DNA from: an uncultured Bacteroidales bacterium
Lineage (GTDB): Bacteria; Bacteroidota; Bacteroidia; Bacteroidales; Paludibacteraceae
Direction of reading: 5' to 3'
Assembly (NCBI GenBank): GCA_937916355.1
Contig: CALFTM010000058.1
Location: 1 to 64,000 of the forward strand
DNA: 64,000 nucleotides
The notes under the pieces were generated by a model that had not been told where the DNA came from, searched no databases, and saw nothing but the letters and a program-made list of their open reading frames with translations. A program made the position numbers and the translations under genes. Numbering within the stretch: position 1 is the first letter of the stretch; every line of letters begins with the position of its first letter. Of this stretch, positions 1-9,272 are shown one piece after another.

Positions 1-174
1 TCTCGGACAGCCCCATTTGTTTTAACATGCTTCACGCATTACAATCCTATTCCTCGCGGAGTTGCTCCCCAGCAGAGCTCCGCTATGCTTCAGACTGCGG
101 AGCAAAGGTAATAGCATCAGCTGATATAGACAAATTACATGCTACAATTTCAGCCTGCAAATTGACCTATACGC
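1..174. other. Left-edge sequence without a supported gene
   Basis: I see no convincing coding frame here. A 61-codon open frame on the plus strand has no recognisable product and runs into the end of the glycosyltransferase gene. The first 15 bases, read on the minus strand, give GGGGCTGTCCGAGA, which resembles the terminal inverted repeats of some insertion sequences. The rest of such an element would lie outside the window, so this stays a weak guess. The stretch at about 50-110 looks richer in G+C than its surroundings. Confidence 0.3.
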
Positions 175-1074
175 CTATATTTTCAGTAATCCTTTGCTTA
201 CATTATATCTAAATATTACTAGTATATTTCCTTTGGGCAGACTAAACATAAGGGCAAACATTCCCCAAAGTGTTAGAGTTCCTCCCCATTTGATTATCTC
301 TGAAACTAATCTTTTTACATACTGAGCTTTCCCAATGGCAGTTGTTCGAAGTCTTTCGCTTACACCGACTCCGTATCCTAATTTTTTTATGTGTTCTGTG
401 GTTGTTCTACTCGGTGGAATACAATGCTTTACATCAATTTGAGGGAAGTAATATATAGGGATATTTTCTTTTGATATGCGCATAAAAATATCTTTTTCTT
501 CTCCTCCCAGTAACAACTTTTCTGTTCGTCCAAGTAGAGGATTGAATAGACCTATTTTTTCTATAGTTTTCCTAGAAATGCCCATATTTGCTCCTATGGG
601 GTATTTTTCTTTAGTGAATAATTCCACTTTTTCGCCCATGTTTATAGCACTAATGAAGCCCATAGACCATTTGCTTAACCATGTTGGTCTTTCTCCTTCA
701 AAAAAAGGCTCTATTGTTCCTCCAAAAGCTCCTGCATCCGTATGTTTTTTTAAATGGAAGTCAAGGTTTTTCAGGTATGTTTTTTGAACCATAGCGTCAT
801 CATCTATGAAAACAAACCAATCTCCATGAGCTTCTTTTATACCTCTATTTCTAGCATGTGATAATCCGGGATTTTTTTCTATGAAATAAAAGAATTTCAC
901 ATTCGGGTAATCCTTTGCAAATTGTTCACACTTTGCATGGGTATTGTCCGTACAATTGTTATCCACTAGGATAATTTCGTAGTCAGTTACTGGATAGTCG
1001 TTTTGTGCTAAACTGTTCAATAGTTGACCAATGTATTTCTCTCTATTATATGTGCAAATTATAATTGATATCAT
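175..1074 (-). CDS. Family 2 glycosyltransferase
   Basis: A 299-residue GT-A fold glycosyltransferase of family 2, expected to move a sugar from a nucleotide donor onto an envelope glycan or lipid-linked acceptor. The N-terminus (ISIIICTYNR) is the typical first strand. VDNN at 37-40 and the metal-binding DDD at 91-93 fit the donor site, and GEEKD at 191-195 is in the place of the catalytic ED motif. A hydrophobic stretch near 257-278 may anchor it to the inner membrane. It lies downstream of a sialyltransferase-like gene and yfhO on the same strand, which suggests a surface polysaccharide locus continuing left of the window. The acceptor and sugar cannot be told from sequence. Confidence 0.9.
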   Translation of the reverse strand: MISIIICTYNREKYIGQLLNSLAQNDYPVTDYEIILVDNNCTDNTHAKCEQFAKDYPNVKFFYFIEKNPGLSHARNRGIKEAHGDWFVFIDDDAMVQKTYLKNLDFHLKKHTDAGAFGGTIEPFFEGERPTWLSKWSMGFISAINMGEKVELFTKEKYPIGANMGISRKTIEKIGLFNPLLGRTEKLLLGGEEKDIFMRISKENIPIYYFPQIDVKHCIPPSRTTTEHIKKLGYGVGVSERLRTTAIGKAQYVKRLVSEIIKWGGTLTLWGMFALMFSLPKGNILVIFRYNVSKGLLKI

Positions 1075-1326
1075 TTTTGTTCTTTAAATTTGAGTTAGCA
1101 ATGTAACAAAGGAGAAAAATCAAGAGAAAGAAGTTCCACCTTTTCTTCTTGATGAGAAATTTTGCACCTTTGCAGCCTCAGGGTCCCCAACAATCAGTTG
1201 CATATAAAGAAGCATATAATCAAAGGACAAAGGTATTAAATTTCCGCGTTATTGAAAGTTGGGCATGAAAAAAATACTTTGCAAATATTTAATTGAGGTC
1301 GTCAGAGAGTTACATCCTAAGTATTT
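1075..1326. other. Intergenic region with a small unsupported reading frame
   Basis: No gene is clear here. On the plus strand, ATTTTGCACCTTTGCA near 1150-1165 resembles a Bacteroidota promoter core, but no gene follows in that direction. From 1265 a 21-codon frame beginning MKKILCKYLIE ends at a TAA overlapping the stop of the opposing gene at 1327. It could be the start of a gene truncated by rearrangement, or chance. Confidence 0.25.
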
Positions 1327-2370
1327 TTAACAATGTTGCGTTTCCAACTTGCATTCCGCTTCTATTGGAATACATATATCATCAACTAATGGGATTGAAA
1401 TTGTTACATATGGACGAAGTAGCGGCTTATATGAATAACATTTAACTCCCATTTCATTTGCGTATATAGATATGGAGGAAACTGCCGTGTAAAAATCACA
1501 GCGATGAGCCATTAAAGAGTTTTCTATGCTAGTTTCTGGACTTAATTCTTGAAGTTCAGGCAAAAAAAAGTCATTTATCCATTGGTTGTATTTTTGATAT
1601 ATGCTACGACGACTGCTTACGTATGTGTAGGGGTGATGTTTGTATGCGATTCTGTGATATCCTTTATTATTAACGTACGTTGCTAGTTGCTGTATAATCA
1701 TTTTTGCTATGTCGTCAGAAATCCATAAATAAAGAGCATCTATAGATATTATTGCATCAGGGACAATTTTTAGAGGGGTTGGGATAAATGGTAATCCAAT
1801 TACGCGGGTATATTGCTTGTGTAATGGGAAGCATTTGTCGTTTGTTGCAATACATCCTTTGAATTTAGGATGGTCAGTTTCGATCATTCGATTCTTTATA
1901 ATGAATAATCTAGGGAACAACGGTTTGAGTAGGGTATGGTACAGAACACCTCTTAACCCTTTGAATGTTGTTTCATTCTTTTTTTTATAAGAACCAGATC
2001 CATCTTCAATTATATAGTAGCCAACACAGTTTTTCTTTGTCACCATTAAATTACAAATATCGTTGTAGCAGATCTGTGTATACCAGATGAAATCTTCTCC
2101 CTTAATATGATCGTCTACTAATTTGTCGAATGTGCGGATGTTTTTTAGGGTGTCCCAAAACTTCCATCCTGCAAAGATGCGCCCTTTTGTCGATGAAACG
2201 TTGTACGAAGTTTTTATGACATGAGTGTATATTGATTGATATTCTTTGGGAATGTTATAATCTCGAGATGTGAAAAAAACACAATCTTCAATAGAAATTG
2301 AATCGGTTTGGATCAATTTATTGCATAAATAAAATGCTAAATGACTACTAACTCCGAATATATGTTTCAT
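1327..2370 (-). CDS. GT52-like sialyltransferase-fold glycosyltransferase
   Basis: A 347-residue protein that fits the GT-B fold bacterial sialyltransferase group (GT52 and relatives). Three marks are visible in the right order: an acidic EDGSG motif at 122-126 (the D/E-D/E-G motif that holds the catalytic acid), KHHP at 244-247 (the HP motif that contacts the CMP donor) and a serine pair, VSSIS, at 297-301. Families with this layout include lipooligosaccharide sialyltransferases, but the fold is also used with other nucleotide sugars, so the donor is uncertain. It follows yfhO by 31 bases and precedes a GT2 gene, consistent with decoration of a surface glycan. No CMP-sialic acid synthesis gene is in the window. 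Confidence 0.65.
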   Translation of the reverse strand: MKHIFGVSSHLAFYLCNKLIQTDSISIEDCVFFTSRDYNIPKEYQSIYTHVIKTSYNVSSTKGRIFAGWKFWDTLKNIRTFDKLVDDHIKGEDFIWYTQICYNDICNLMVTKKNCVGYYIIEDGSGSYKKKNETTFKGLRGVLYHTLLKPLFPRLFIIKNRMIETDHPKFKGCIATNDKCFPLHKQYTRVIGLPFIPTPLKIVPDAIISIDALYLWISDDIAKMIIQQLATYVNNKGYHRIAYKHHPYTYVSSRRSIYQKYNQWINDFFLPELQELSPETSIENSLMAHRCDFYTAVSSISIYANEMGVKCYSYKPLLRPYVTISIPLVDDICIPIEAECKLETQHC

Positions 2371-2401
2371 GTTGTTGCTTCGAGGTGAAAAAGGTTCTTT
2401 T

Positions 2402-4981
2402 TTAATGTTTTTCAGGATTTATGCCGATAATTTTATATAAATGAAAAATAATGGCACCTAGTGAAATTATGAGAGACAAGATGATGAATGCATAGCTCCA
2501 CTTGTCGGTCTGTAACGAATGAGGTTTAAATTCCATGCGCAACTTATGGTGTCCTGCTGGAATTACTGCAGCTCGAAGTGTGTAATTTACACGAGCAAGT
2601 GGGATCTCAACTTCGTTTTCTCCATTTTGGTCTGTCATGTACAGATGCCAATCGTATGGGTAATAGATTTCAGAGAAAACAGCCACTTTGTTCTGCTCGT
2701 TCATCGTCACATATTCCAAACAATTGGGCTGATAGGAAGTCAGTGAAATACTGTCTTTATCGTATGACATGAGAGGGGCGGTTTCCGGCTGGTTAGTGCT
2801 GAGAACATCAGCAAATTTTTTGTCTGCAACAGCCTGTTTTTTAGCATCAATTTTGTTTAACATCGCACACTCCTCGTCCGCATTTTCTGCCCAAAGAACT
2901 TCATCGACAAACCAGCAATTCCCCATTGCGTATGGGTTCAATACAGGAAGGGGACTGGATTCTTGTGTTGGGACGATTGCATATTTCATGTTAAGCATGT
3001 TTAACACGGTGAAGTCTTTTCCGTTATTCTCATCTGGAATCGCAAATCCTTGTGTGCGTACAATCGCTTGTAATAGCGGATTCATCTCTTTAGAAATATG
3101 TTCGTCAATTAGATCTTGATATCGACGTAATTTTGCGGCAGAGTACCCTCCGATAGACTTTAATCTGTAGCTTGTCCGGGCATCATTAAATGTGTTGGTC
3201 GTCAGATTGAGTACCCGATAATTGAGGGATTTATCTTCCAAAATTTGTTTTTCATAGGGTTGGATGGCGAAAAAGGCATCTGCGTCTTTCGCTTTTACAA
3301 AGTGGTCATCCCCGAAAAATCGTCTGTTTACAGGAATCATATCTACCAATACAAGTATAAATAGAGTTCCGTATAGTAGATAGTCCATGCTTTTCCCTTT
3401 TGCTTTTTCTGACTTGGATGCGTACCAATATATTAAAGCGAAACCTAAAGCGATGAAGATAAACGATCTCCATGCATCCGATTTAATCATTGAAATTCTC
3501 TCTTCTAAAATAGCATCTTCCAACCAAGCAGGAACTTGGTTTACCCATTGTGCGTCGTAGGTACTTGTCACATCTACAACCCCTCCGAATAAGGCGAAGA
3601 AAAGAGACAATCCTCCAGTAATTCCTCCTGCGATGAAAAGATTTTTTTTGAGAGTTTCCCATTCAAGTTTTTTATCAATGATACGTTGTAGTGCCAATAT
3701 GCCCAATAGTGGCATGGTGATTTCTGCTACAACTAAAATGCTTTCCACGGCGCGGAACTTGTTGTACATAGGGAAGTAATTGAAAAACAACTCCGTTAGC
3801 CACATCATATTACGTCCCCATGCCAAAGTGATGGAGAATGCTGTTGCTATTAGTAAAGCCCATTTATATGGACCGGGTACGATTAACGCTCCTAAAACAA
3901 ACAGAAAACAGATTATTGCGCCAATGTATACCGGACCGCTGGTAAAGGCTTTCTCTCCTCTATAGGTTGGTGCTTGTTTGCAGAATTGCTCGGCAGAGCG
4001 TTTGGGAATACCTTGTTTAACCATGGATTGATATAGGTCTGAATTTTTTCCGACATCATATCCACTTGCGCCTCCCTCCCAGTTAGGGATCATCAATGTC
4101 ATGGTTTCACCTATACCATAGCTCCACGCTGTTGCGTAATCTAAATCCAATCCTGCGGGTTTGTTTTTATCTTCATTCTCTCTGGTAAGTTCGCTATGAC
4201 CACCTCTCATTGTTTCTTTCAAATAGGTTTGATTCATTTCAAACCAACTGAGTTTGGAGCCGAAAATCAAAAGTAAACAAAGTGCGAAAACTCCGATGGA
4301 AATTCCTAAATCTTTCCACATTTTTCCCTTTGCGTGAATATATAGTTCCGCAAATGCCATCACTCCGATGAGCATAAAAATGTAAAATGTCATTTGAGGA
4401 TGCAGATTTAAGCAAATTGTGCCGTATATTGTTACTAAAGGAGCCCCTAACCAGTGCTGTTTTCTAAATATGGCATAAAATCCTCCAATTACTGGGGCAA
4501 AGAATCCGAGAGCCGCAGCTTTAGTCATGTGACCGGCAGGAATGATTAAAAAGAAATATGTGGAGAATCCAATCGCCAGACCTCCAATGATGCTTAACCA
4601 TACGTTGACCTTGAAACAACGAAGCATGAGAAAGAATCCGAAAAAATAGGCGAATATAATACCAATGATGGCAAAATCGCCAGAAAACCCAGCTCTAAAT
4701 ATCTCCTCTAAAGTCCCTCTGAATTCACCAGATGGTAAACTTCCCGTAATTTGGTAGGTGGGCATTCCTCCAAACATTGAATTGGTCCACCATGGGCTAT
4801 GACCATGTTCAAAATAAAAGTTTCGAGCTTCTTCTGCAGCACCTTTCCAATTGTTAACATCTCCCTGAACCAGTACTTTCCCTTCCAATAAAGGAGAACA
4901 ATAAAATACAGCTATGCACAAGAATGTTGCAACTGCGATTACGTATGGTAATATAGATTGCCAATTGAAGTTTTTCTTCAT
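2402..4981 (-). CDS. YfhO family polytopic membrane protein
   Basis: A protein of about 859 residues with many membrane segments and large loops, matching the YfhO family (PF09586). These are GT-C-like proteins of the type that use lipid-linked sugars to decorate envelope polymers. The N-terminus (MKKNFNWQSILPYV) leads into a membrane segment, followed by a loop containing GDVNNW and GGMPTYQ, typical of the family. The last part is a beta-rich domain closed by a final membrane helix. An upstream ATG at 5065 is in frame, but a perfect promoter at 5067-5097 puts the transcript start near 5060, so that ATG is unlikely. 4981 and 5005 both remain possible, and I prefer 4981. Confidence 0.88.
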   Translation of the reverse strand: MKKNFNWQSILPYVIAVATFLCIAVFYCSPLLEGKVLVQGDVNNWKGAAEEARNFYFEHGHSPWWTNSMFGGMPTYQITGSLPSGEFRGTLEEIFRAGFSGDFAIIGIIFAYFFGFFLMLRCFKVNVWLSIIGGLAIGFSTYFFLIIPAGHMTKAAALGFFAPVIGGFYAIFRKQHWLGAPLVTIYGTICLNLHPQMTFYIFMLIGVMAFAELYIHAKGKMWKDLGISIGVFALCLLLIFGSKLSWFEMNQTYLKETMRGGHSELTRENEDKNKPAGLDLDYATAWSYGIGETMTLMIPNWEGGASGYDVGKNSDLYQSMVKQGIPKRSAEQFCKQAPTYRGEKAFTSGPVYIGAIICFLFVLGALIVPGPYKWALLIATAFSITLAWGRNMMWLTELFFNYFPMYNKFRAVESILVVAEITMPLLGILALQRIIDKKLEWETLKKNLFIAGGITGGLSLFFALFGGVVDVTSTYDAQWVNQVPAWLEDAILEERISMIKSDAWRSFIFIALGFALIYWYASKSEKAKGKSMDYLLYGTLFILVLVDMIPVNRRFFGDDHFVKAKDADAFFAIQPYEKQILEDKSLNYRVLNLTTNTFNDARTSYRLKSIGGYSAAKLRRYQDLIDEHISKEMNPLLQAIVRTQGFAIPDENNGKDFTVLNMLNMKYAIVPTQESSPLPVLNPYAMGNCWFVDEVLWAENADEECAMLNKIDAKKQAVADKKFADVLSTNQPETAPLMSYDKDSISLTSYQPNCLEYVTMNEQNKVAVFSEIYYPYDWHLYMTDQNGENEVEIPLARVNYTLRAAVIPAGHHKLRMEFKPHSLQTDKWSYAFIILSLIISLGAIIFHLYKIIGINPEKH

Positions 4982-5066
4982 GATCGTATATATAGTCCTA
5001 TTCATAATATTCCCAGACTCAGCGGACTTCAAAAACTGAATAAGGAAGTGTCTTTTATGAAACACG

Positions 5067-5097
5067 CAAAGATAAAAGAAGTGTGCGTATTTTCAAA
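5067..5097 (-). promoter_or_regulatory. Promoter of the yfhO gene
   Basis: On the minus strand this reads TTTG, 19 bases, then TATCTTTG, a perfect match to the Bacteroidota -33/-7 promoter consensus (TTTG, TAnnTTTG). Transcription would start near 5060 and leave a leader of about 80 bases before the chosen yfhO start. Confidence 0.75.
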
Positions 5098-5143
5098 ATT
5101 AGTATTGTAGTTTAGCCGAAATATGATTGATCAAATAGCGATT

Positions 5144-6808
5144 TTATAGCATTAAAATCAAAATTTGAGCAGTCATGATTCTTAAAAACATTGTGAGGGG
5201 GTAAACTGTTGCGTAAGCGGCTGATTGCGCTTGTACTGGTGCGATGGAGTTTGCGTACTCTAATGCAGGAGGGTTGGTGGTGACACCAGACAAGAATCCG
5301 CATATTTTTAAATAATTAAATTTCATCAGTCTTGCAATTGAAGATACGATAAGCGCTGGTATCAATGTGATTAAAACACCATAAAGCATCCATGTGTATC
5401 CTCCATTACAGAAGGTTTCTACAAAATGGGTTCCAGAAGATAGTCCGACACTTCCCAAGAAAAGGATGATTCCTAATTCTCTCATGAGGGCATTTGCTCC
5501 CGGTGTCATGTAAAAATCAATATTGAAGACCCTTCCTTTGTGTCCCAAAAGTAGAGCAACGATTAGAGGACCTCCCGCAAGTCCTAATTTTGCAGAGGCG
5601 GGAAGACCCGGTATGGCGAAAGGTATGCTTCCTAACAATACCCCCAGTAGGATGCCAAGGAAGATGGATGCCATGTTGGGAATTGCAAGTTGTTGTAGAG
5701 AGTTTCCTATCTCCTTTTGTATTTCGGGGAGCAGTTTTCTTTTCCCGACAACACGAACAGTATCACCCAATTCTACGGTGGTATTCAGAGTAGGGAGTAG
5801 CTCCATTCCAGCACGGAAAATTCTTGTAATATTTGCCTCATAGCGTCTATATATTCCGATTTCTTCAATCGTACGACCTGCTATTTTACGATTTGTGACC
5901 AATACTTCAAACATTGCTAAATCACCATCCACTTCATGCTTTAAGTTAGGCACTAAAGGTCCGATTGTCATTTCAAATTTCTGGATGCTGTCTTGGGTGC
6001 TTACACCATAAATCACATCGTCTTTTTGTAGTTTCTCAGTCTCTTTAGGAATGACATATTCTTCATTTCTGAAAAGCCTTGAAATGACCAAGTCGTTTCC
6101 GAACATATTTTTTAGCTCTTCAATTGTATGTCCGGTGAGGTTCGTGTTGGTTACTCTGATTTGTATGCTGTTTAGTTTGCCAGATTTATTGTTGTGTATG
6201 CTTTCAGAGTAGTTTTTTTCCTCTTTTTCGATTTTTATTCGGAAAATTGCTCGAATGATAAGCATAGTCATGATGATACCGATGACTCCAAATGGGTATC
6301 CCATTGCGTATGCCATTCCAGAAGTCTCTACGGCAAGAGGGTCTTCTCCTAAGGCTTGCTGCGCAGCACCAAGTCCGGGTGTGTTTGTGACCGAACCCGA
6401 AAGCAACCCGGCTATGATGGATTTGTCCAAATCAGTGGTGAAGAAGAGTGTCGTTGCAACTCCTATGTTTAGGAATATGTACAAAACCGCTAGGAGATTT
6501 AGTTTTAAACCATCATTTTTGAAAGAACCTGCGAAACGAGGTCCCACATTGATTCCAATCGCATAAACAAAAAGTATCAAACCAAATTCTTTGACGAAAT
6601 GAAGTGTAGTTCCATCAAGTTGTGGTGTGTCAAAGCTCCCTTTGAAGTGAGATAATAGTAGTCCGACGAACAAAACACCTGCAATTCCCAAACGAATGCC
6701 TTTAAAAGATAATTTGCCTAAATATAACCCCAGAAATGCCGTGAGGCACAAATAGACTAGGGTAGAGGCTAATTGTGTTCCAGCGAATAAGTTGATTAGA
6801 AAATCCAT
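5144..6808 (-). CDS. AspT/YidE/YbjL family transporter with paired RCK_C domains
   Basis: A protein of about 554 residues with the layout of the AspT/YidE family: an N-terminal membrane domain, two cytoplasmic TrkA-C (RCK_C) domains between roughly residues 205 and 365, then a second membrane domain homologous to the first. The duplicated signature is visible as GSVTNTPGLGAAQ in the first half and GVTTNPPALEYAN in the second. AspT is an aspartate:alanine exchanger, but substrates of most relatives are unknown, so specificity is not assigned. An in-frame ATG lies at 6841, but the TAATTTTG box at 6846-6853 places the transcript start at about that point, so I chose the ATG at 6808. Confidence 0.88.
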   Translation of the reverse strand: MDFLINLFAGTQLASTLVYLCLTAFLGLYLGKLSFKGIRLGIAGVLFVGLLLSHFKGSFDTPQLDGTTLHFVKEFGLILFVYAIGINVGPRFAGSFKNDGLKLNLLAVLYIFLNIGVATTLFFTTDLDKSIIAGLLSGSVTNTPGLGAAQQALGEDPLAVETSGMAYAMGYPFGVIGIIMTMLIIRAIFRIKIEKEEKNYSESIHNNKSGKLNSIQIRVTNTNLTGHTIEELKNMFGNDLVISRLFRNEEYVIPKETEKLQKDDVIYGVSTQDSIQKFEMTIGPLVPNLKHEVDGDLAMFEVLVTNRKIAGRTIEEIGIYRRYEANITRIFRAGMELLPTLNTTVELGDTVRVVGKRKLLPEIQKEIGNSLQQLAIPNMASIFLGILLGVLLGSIPFAIPGLPASAKLGLAGGPLIVALLLGHKGRVFNIDFYMTPGANALMRELGIILFLGSVGLSSGTHFVETFCNGGYTWMLYGVLITLIPALIVSSIARLMKFNYLKICGFLSGVTTNPPALEYANSIAPVQAQSAAYATVYPLTMFLRIMTAQILILML

Positions 6809-6845
6809 GCTTAGTAAATTTGAAATTTGAGTAAAATTCACTATG

Positions 6846-6853
6846 CAAAATTA
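6846..6853 (-). promoter_or_regulatory. -7 promoter box of the AspT/YidE-type gene
   Basis: The minus strand reads TAATTTTG, a perfect TAnnTTTG box. No exact TTTG is present at the -33 position. It supports the shorter start at 6808 for the transporter. Confidence 0.5.
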
Positions 6854-6944
6854 AAGAAAAAGAGTAGATGAGAGAAATATTCCGGATTTTATTTTGGCTG
6901 AATTTTTCCTGCTATTTCTCTTCTGAGTTTTTTTTAGTGGAATG

Positions 6945-8792
6945 CTACCTTTGGGATAGGTCATCATATAGTTTCTGTAGATAAGCCTTCCCTTGTTGTA
7001 AGGTTTTTTCATTGGTGGTTCGGATTGTTTTGTTTGCTCCGCAATCATATAGGGCGGTATCTGTTTTATTGATAAATCCGAATCCGTCGGGGTATGAAAA
7101 AAATGCGTATTGAGGGTGTGAGGGTGCGAATATGTCGTGACTAAACACAAATTTTGAGTGTTCTATGTTCAGTTGGTTTAAAAGAGTGGCGGCAAGATCT
7201 ACTTGTCCACAGGTCTTTTCTATCTCCATGGGTTGTTCTTTTATCGCACCTCCTAACCAAATTAGAGGGATTCGATAGCGGTATGGTTCTGAGTTGCTGA
7301 GGTTGTACGGGTATCGAAAAGAGTGGTCGGGAAGTATGATGAAGAGTGAGTTGTCCCATAGTTCACTGTTTCGTACTGTTTCGATGAAATCTCCGATGCA
7401 GCTGTCCGCATAGTAAGCTGAATTGAGGTAGCGGTCTTCTAATACGTCTGTTGGGACATCAAATGGCTCATGACTGTTTAAAGTTAAAATGGTGTAGAAC
7501 AAAGGCTTTTCCATTCTGTTGTCCGATATTTTTTGATTTAAGTCTTCTTTCACCTTTTGGAATAATATGTGGTCATAGGCACCCCATTTAGTGGAAATTT
7601 CGTTGTCATGAAAGTTCTTTTCATTGATGATTGTTTGGTATCCTGCAGTGATTAAATATGAATGTAAATTGGTAAAATTATCATCTCCTCCGTAATAAAA
7701 GGCAGTCTCGTAGCCAACTGCTTTAAAATTTTGAGTGATGATGGGGAGGTTTTGGATTTTTTTCGAGTCTTTCATTATAGAGTTGGTCGGTTGTGCAGGA
7801 TATGCGCTAAGGATGGAGGTTAAGCCCCTGTCTGTCCTTATGGCATTGGCAAAAAAATTGGTGAAGATAATACCTTCTTTTGTGTATTTGGAGAGGTTTG
7901 GTGTCACTCCTTTTTCTCCTCCTAATGTCTCTATTATGTTAGAACCCATTCCTTCCATGATGATCAGAAAAACGTTAGGATGATCTTTTTTCAAAACATG
8001 GAGAGAGCTATCAGACGGAGTTGTGAAGTTTAATTCATTCAGTAGATCGCAAGCTTGTTTGTCTTCCATGAATCGGTATTGCTCTTCAAATTTAGTGGTG
8101 TGAGAGCATGAGTAGATGAAATTCCATATAGGATTGAGTGCGGCATGATTAACGAAAGGAGATTCGCTAAAATAGACTCTTCCTGCATTCATGGTCGATA
8201 CACCTACACCACCCCTTATGCCAATGAATAATAGTCCGCCAAGCAGTATGATTGGAAGAGCAGCGAGGGGATCGTATCCTTCTGATTCGTTAGCCCATGA
8301 AATTTTGGAACCAAATTCTAACAAAAAAGAGTACCACTTAATAGATGAGAAAATTGTAATCACAAGTATGGTGGATGCCATGAGGATTTGACTCCAAGTT
8401 ATACTCGCCATTGCATCTTTGGGAGTCTGTAAGTAGAACAATAGAGAAGAGTCAATTCTGAACCCCCAGTTCTCGTATAAGAAAAGGTCTACTACAAAGA
8501 TGAGGGAGACGATAGAGACCACGATATATGTGTAAATTTTTGTTGCTTTATAAACCCATGAGGAAGTTGGAGTAAAACATGACACAAGAGTCATTAATAG
8601 CGGAAACGCTGCGAAGTATCCACTTGTAGAAATGTCCATGCAAAAACCATGGGAAATCACTCCAAATAGATCTGACAGTGACTCTTCTTTGGATTGGGAT
8701 AATTGAAATAGTAAAAAAATAGGCTTTTGAAATATGAATATTGATAGCCAAAATAAGATGTTAAGTGTAACAAATGTCAGTTTTTTTTTCAT
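6945..8792 (-). CDS. LtaS/MdoB-like membrane sulfatase-fold transferase
   Basis: A 615-residue protein with an N-terminal membrane domain of about five helices (to about residue 195) and an extracytoplasmic alkaline-phosphatase/sulfatase fold domain from about residue 270. The metal-binding Glu in LIIMEGMGSN (E280), the likely nucleophile Thr in AIRTDRG (T320) and LPDHSF near 500 match the LtaS/phosphoglycerol transferase group rather than Cys/Ser sulfatases. In Gram-negatives these enzymes move phosphoglycerol or phosphoethanolamine onto glycans or lipid A. The substrate is not predictable here. It starts 7 bases after a small membrane protein gene that itself follows murF closely, so the three probably form one operon. 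Confidence 0.87.
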   Translation of the reverse strand: MKKKLTFVTLNILFWLSIFIFQKPIFLLFQLSQSKEESLSDLFGVISHGFCMDISTSGYFAAFPLLMTLVSCFTPTSSWVYKATKIYTYIVVSIVSLIFVVDLFLYENWGFRIDSSLLFYLQTPKDAMASITWSQILMASTILVITIFSSIKWYSFLLEFGSKISWANESEGYDPLAALPIILLGGLLFIGIRGGVGVSTMNAGRVYFSESPFVNHAALNPIWNFIYSCSHTTKFEEQYRFMEDKQACDLLNELNFTTPSDSSLHVLKKDHPNVFLIIMEGMGSNIIETLGGEKGVTPNLSKYTKEGIIFTNFFANAIRTDRGLTSILSAYPAQPTNSIMKDSKKIQNLPIITQNFKAVGYETAFYYGGDDNFTNLHSYLITAGYQTIINEKNFHDNEISTKWGAYDHILFQKVKEDLNQKISDNRMEKPLFYTILTLNSHEPFDVPTDVLEDRYLNSAYYADSCIGDFIETVRNSELWDNSLFIILPDHSFRYPYNLSNSEPYRYRIPLIWLGGAIKEQPMEIEKTCGQVDLAATLLNQLNIEHSKFVFSHDIFAPSHPQYAFFSYPDGFGFINKTDTALYDCGANKTIRTTNEKTLQQGKAYLQKLYDDLSQR

Positions 8793-8799
8793 GAGGTTG

Positions 8800-9261
8800 T
8801 TATTGCTGAGATGAATTATACCTTCTTTCTTGAATGATTAGCAAAGCCTCCTCCCTGATATTGAGAGGAATTTCAATTTCCCTGATTTGTAGACTTTTAA
8901 GCCAGCCAGTAATTTCATGCTCTTTTAGAGTGTAGAATACCTCTTCAAATTCTTTAATCTCTTCAGCGGTGTAGGATGAAGCCTCTCTATGGCGAAATCT
9001 GTCCAACTCTTCATCTTCGTAGTATTCTGCTTTGATTCGAATGTTGATCAGGGAGTCTTTTTCACAAACTTCGTGTTGACCACAGCATTCGTTATCATTC
9101 TCTTTAGAGTTAGAATTACCAGTTTCTGTTGTCTCCTTTCCCTCGATTACGGTTTGCGATTTTTTCGTCTCCTCCATCTTTCTTCTTCTGAAGTTATAGA
9201 ATAGAAGATAGGAGACTAATAAAATTATGAATATGATTAATAGAGCGATAGTCCGTTGCAT
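8800..9261 (-). CDS. Small single-pass membrane protein of unknown function
   Basis: I do not recognise this 153-residue protein. It starts MQRTIALLIIFIIL, with one membrane segment at about residues 4-22, then a basic RRRK stop-transfer patch, a low-complexity polar linker rich in Lys, Glu, Thr and Asn, and an acidic helical C-terminal domain of about 75 residues (YEDEELDRF onward). Longer upstream starts would overlap the end of murF, and the ATG at 9261 lies 11 bases past the murF stop. It is sandwiched between murF and an LtaS-like gene, which suggests an envelope role, but nothing in the sequence gives a reaction. Confidence 0.7.
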   Translation of the reverse strand: MQRTIALLIIFIILLVSYLLFYNFRRRKMEETKKSQTVIEGKETTETGNSNSKENDNECCGQHEVCEKDSLINIRIKAEYYEDEELDRFRHREASSYTAEEIKEFEEVFYTLKEHEITGWLKSLQIREIEIPLNIREEALLIIQERRYNSSQQ

Positions 9262-9272
9262 GTCTGAAAAAA

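Noticed and set aside
27..212. 61-codon plus-strand gene at the left edge
   Set aside because: It overlaps the end of the glycosyltransferase gene and has no family resemblance.
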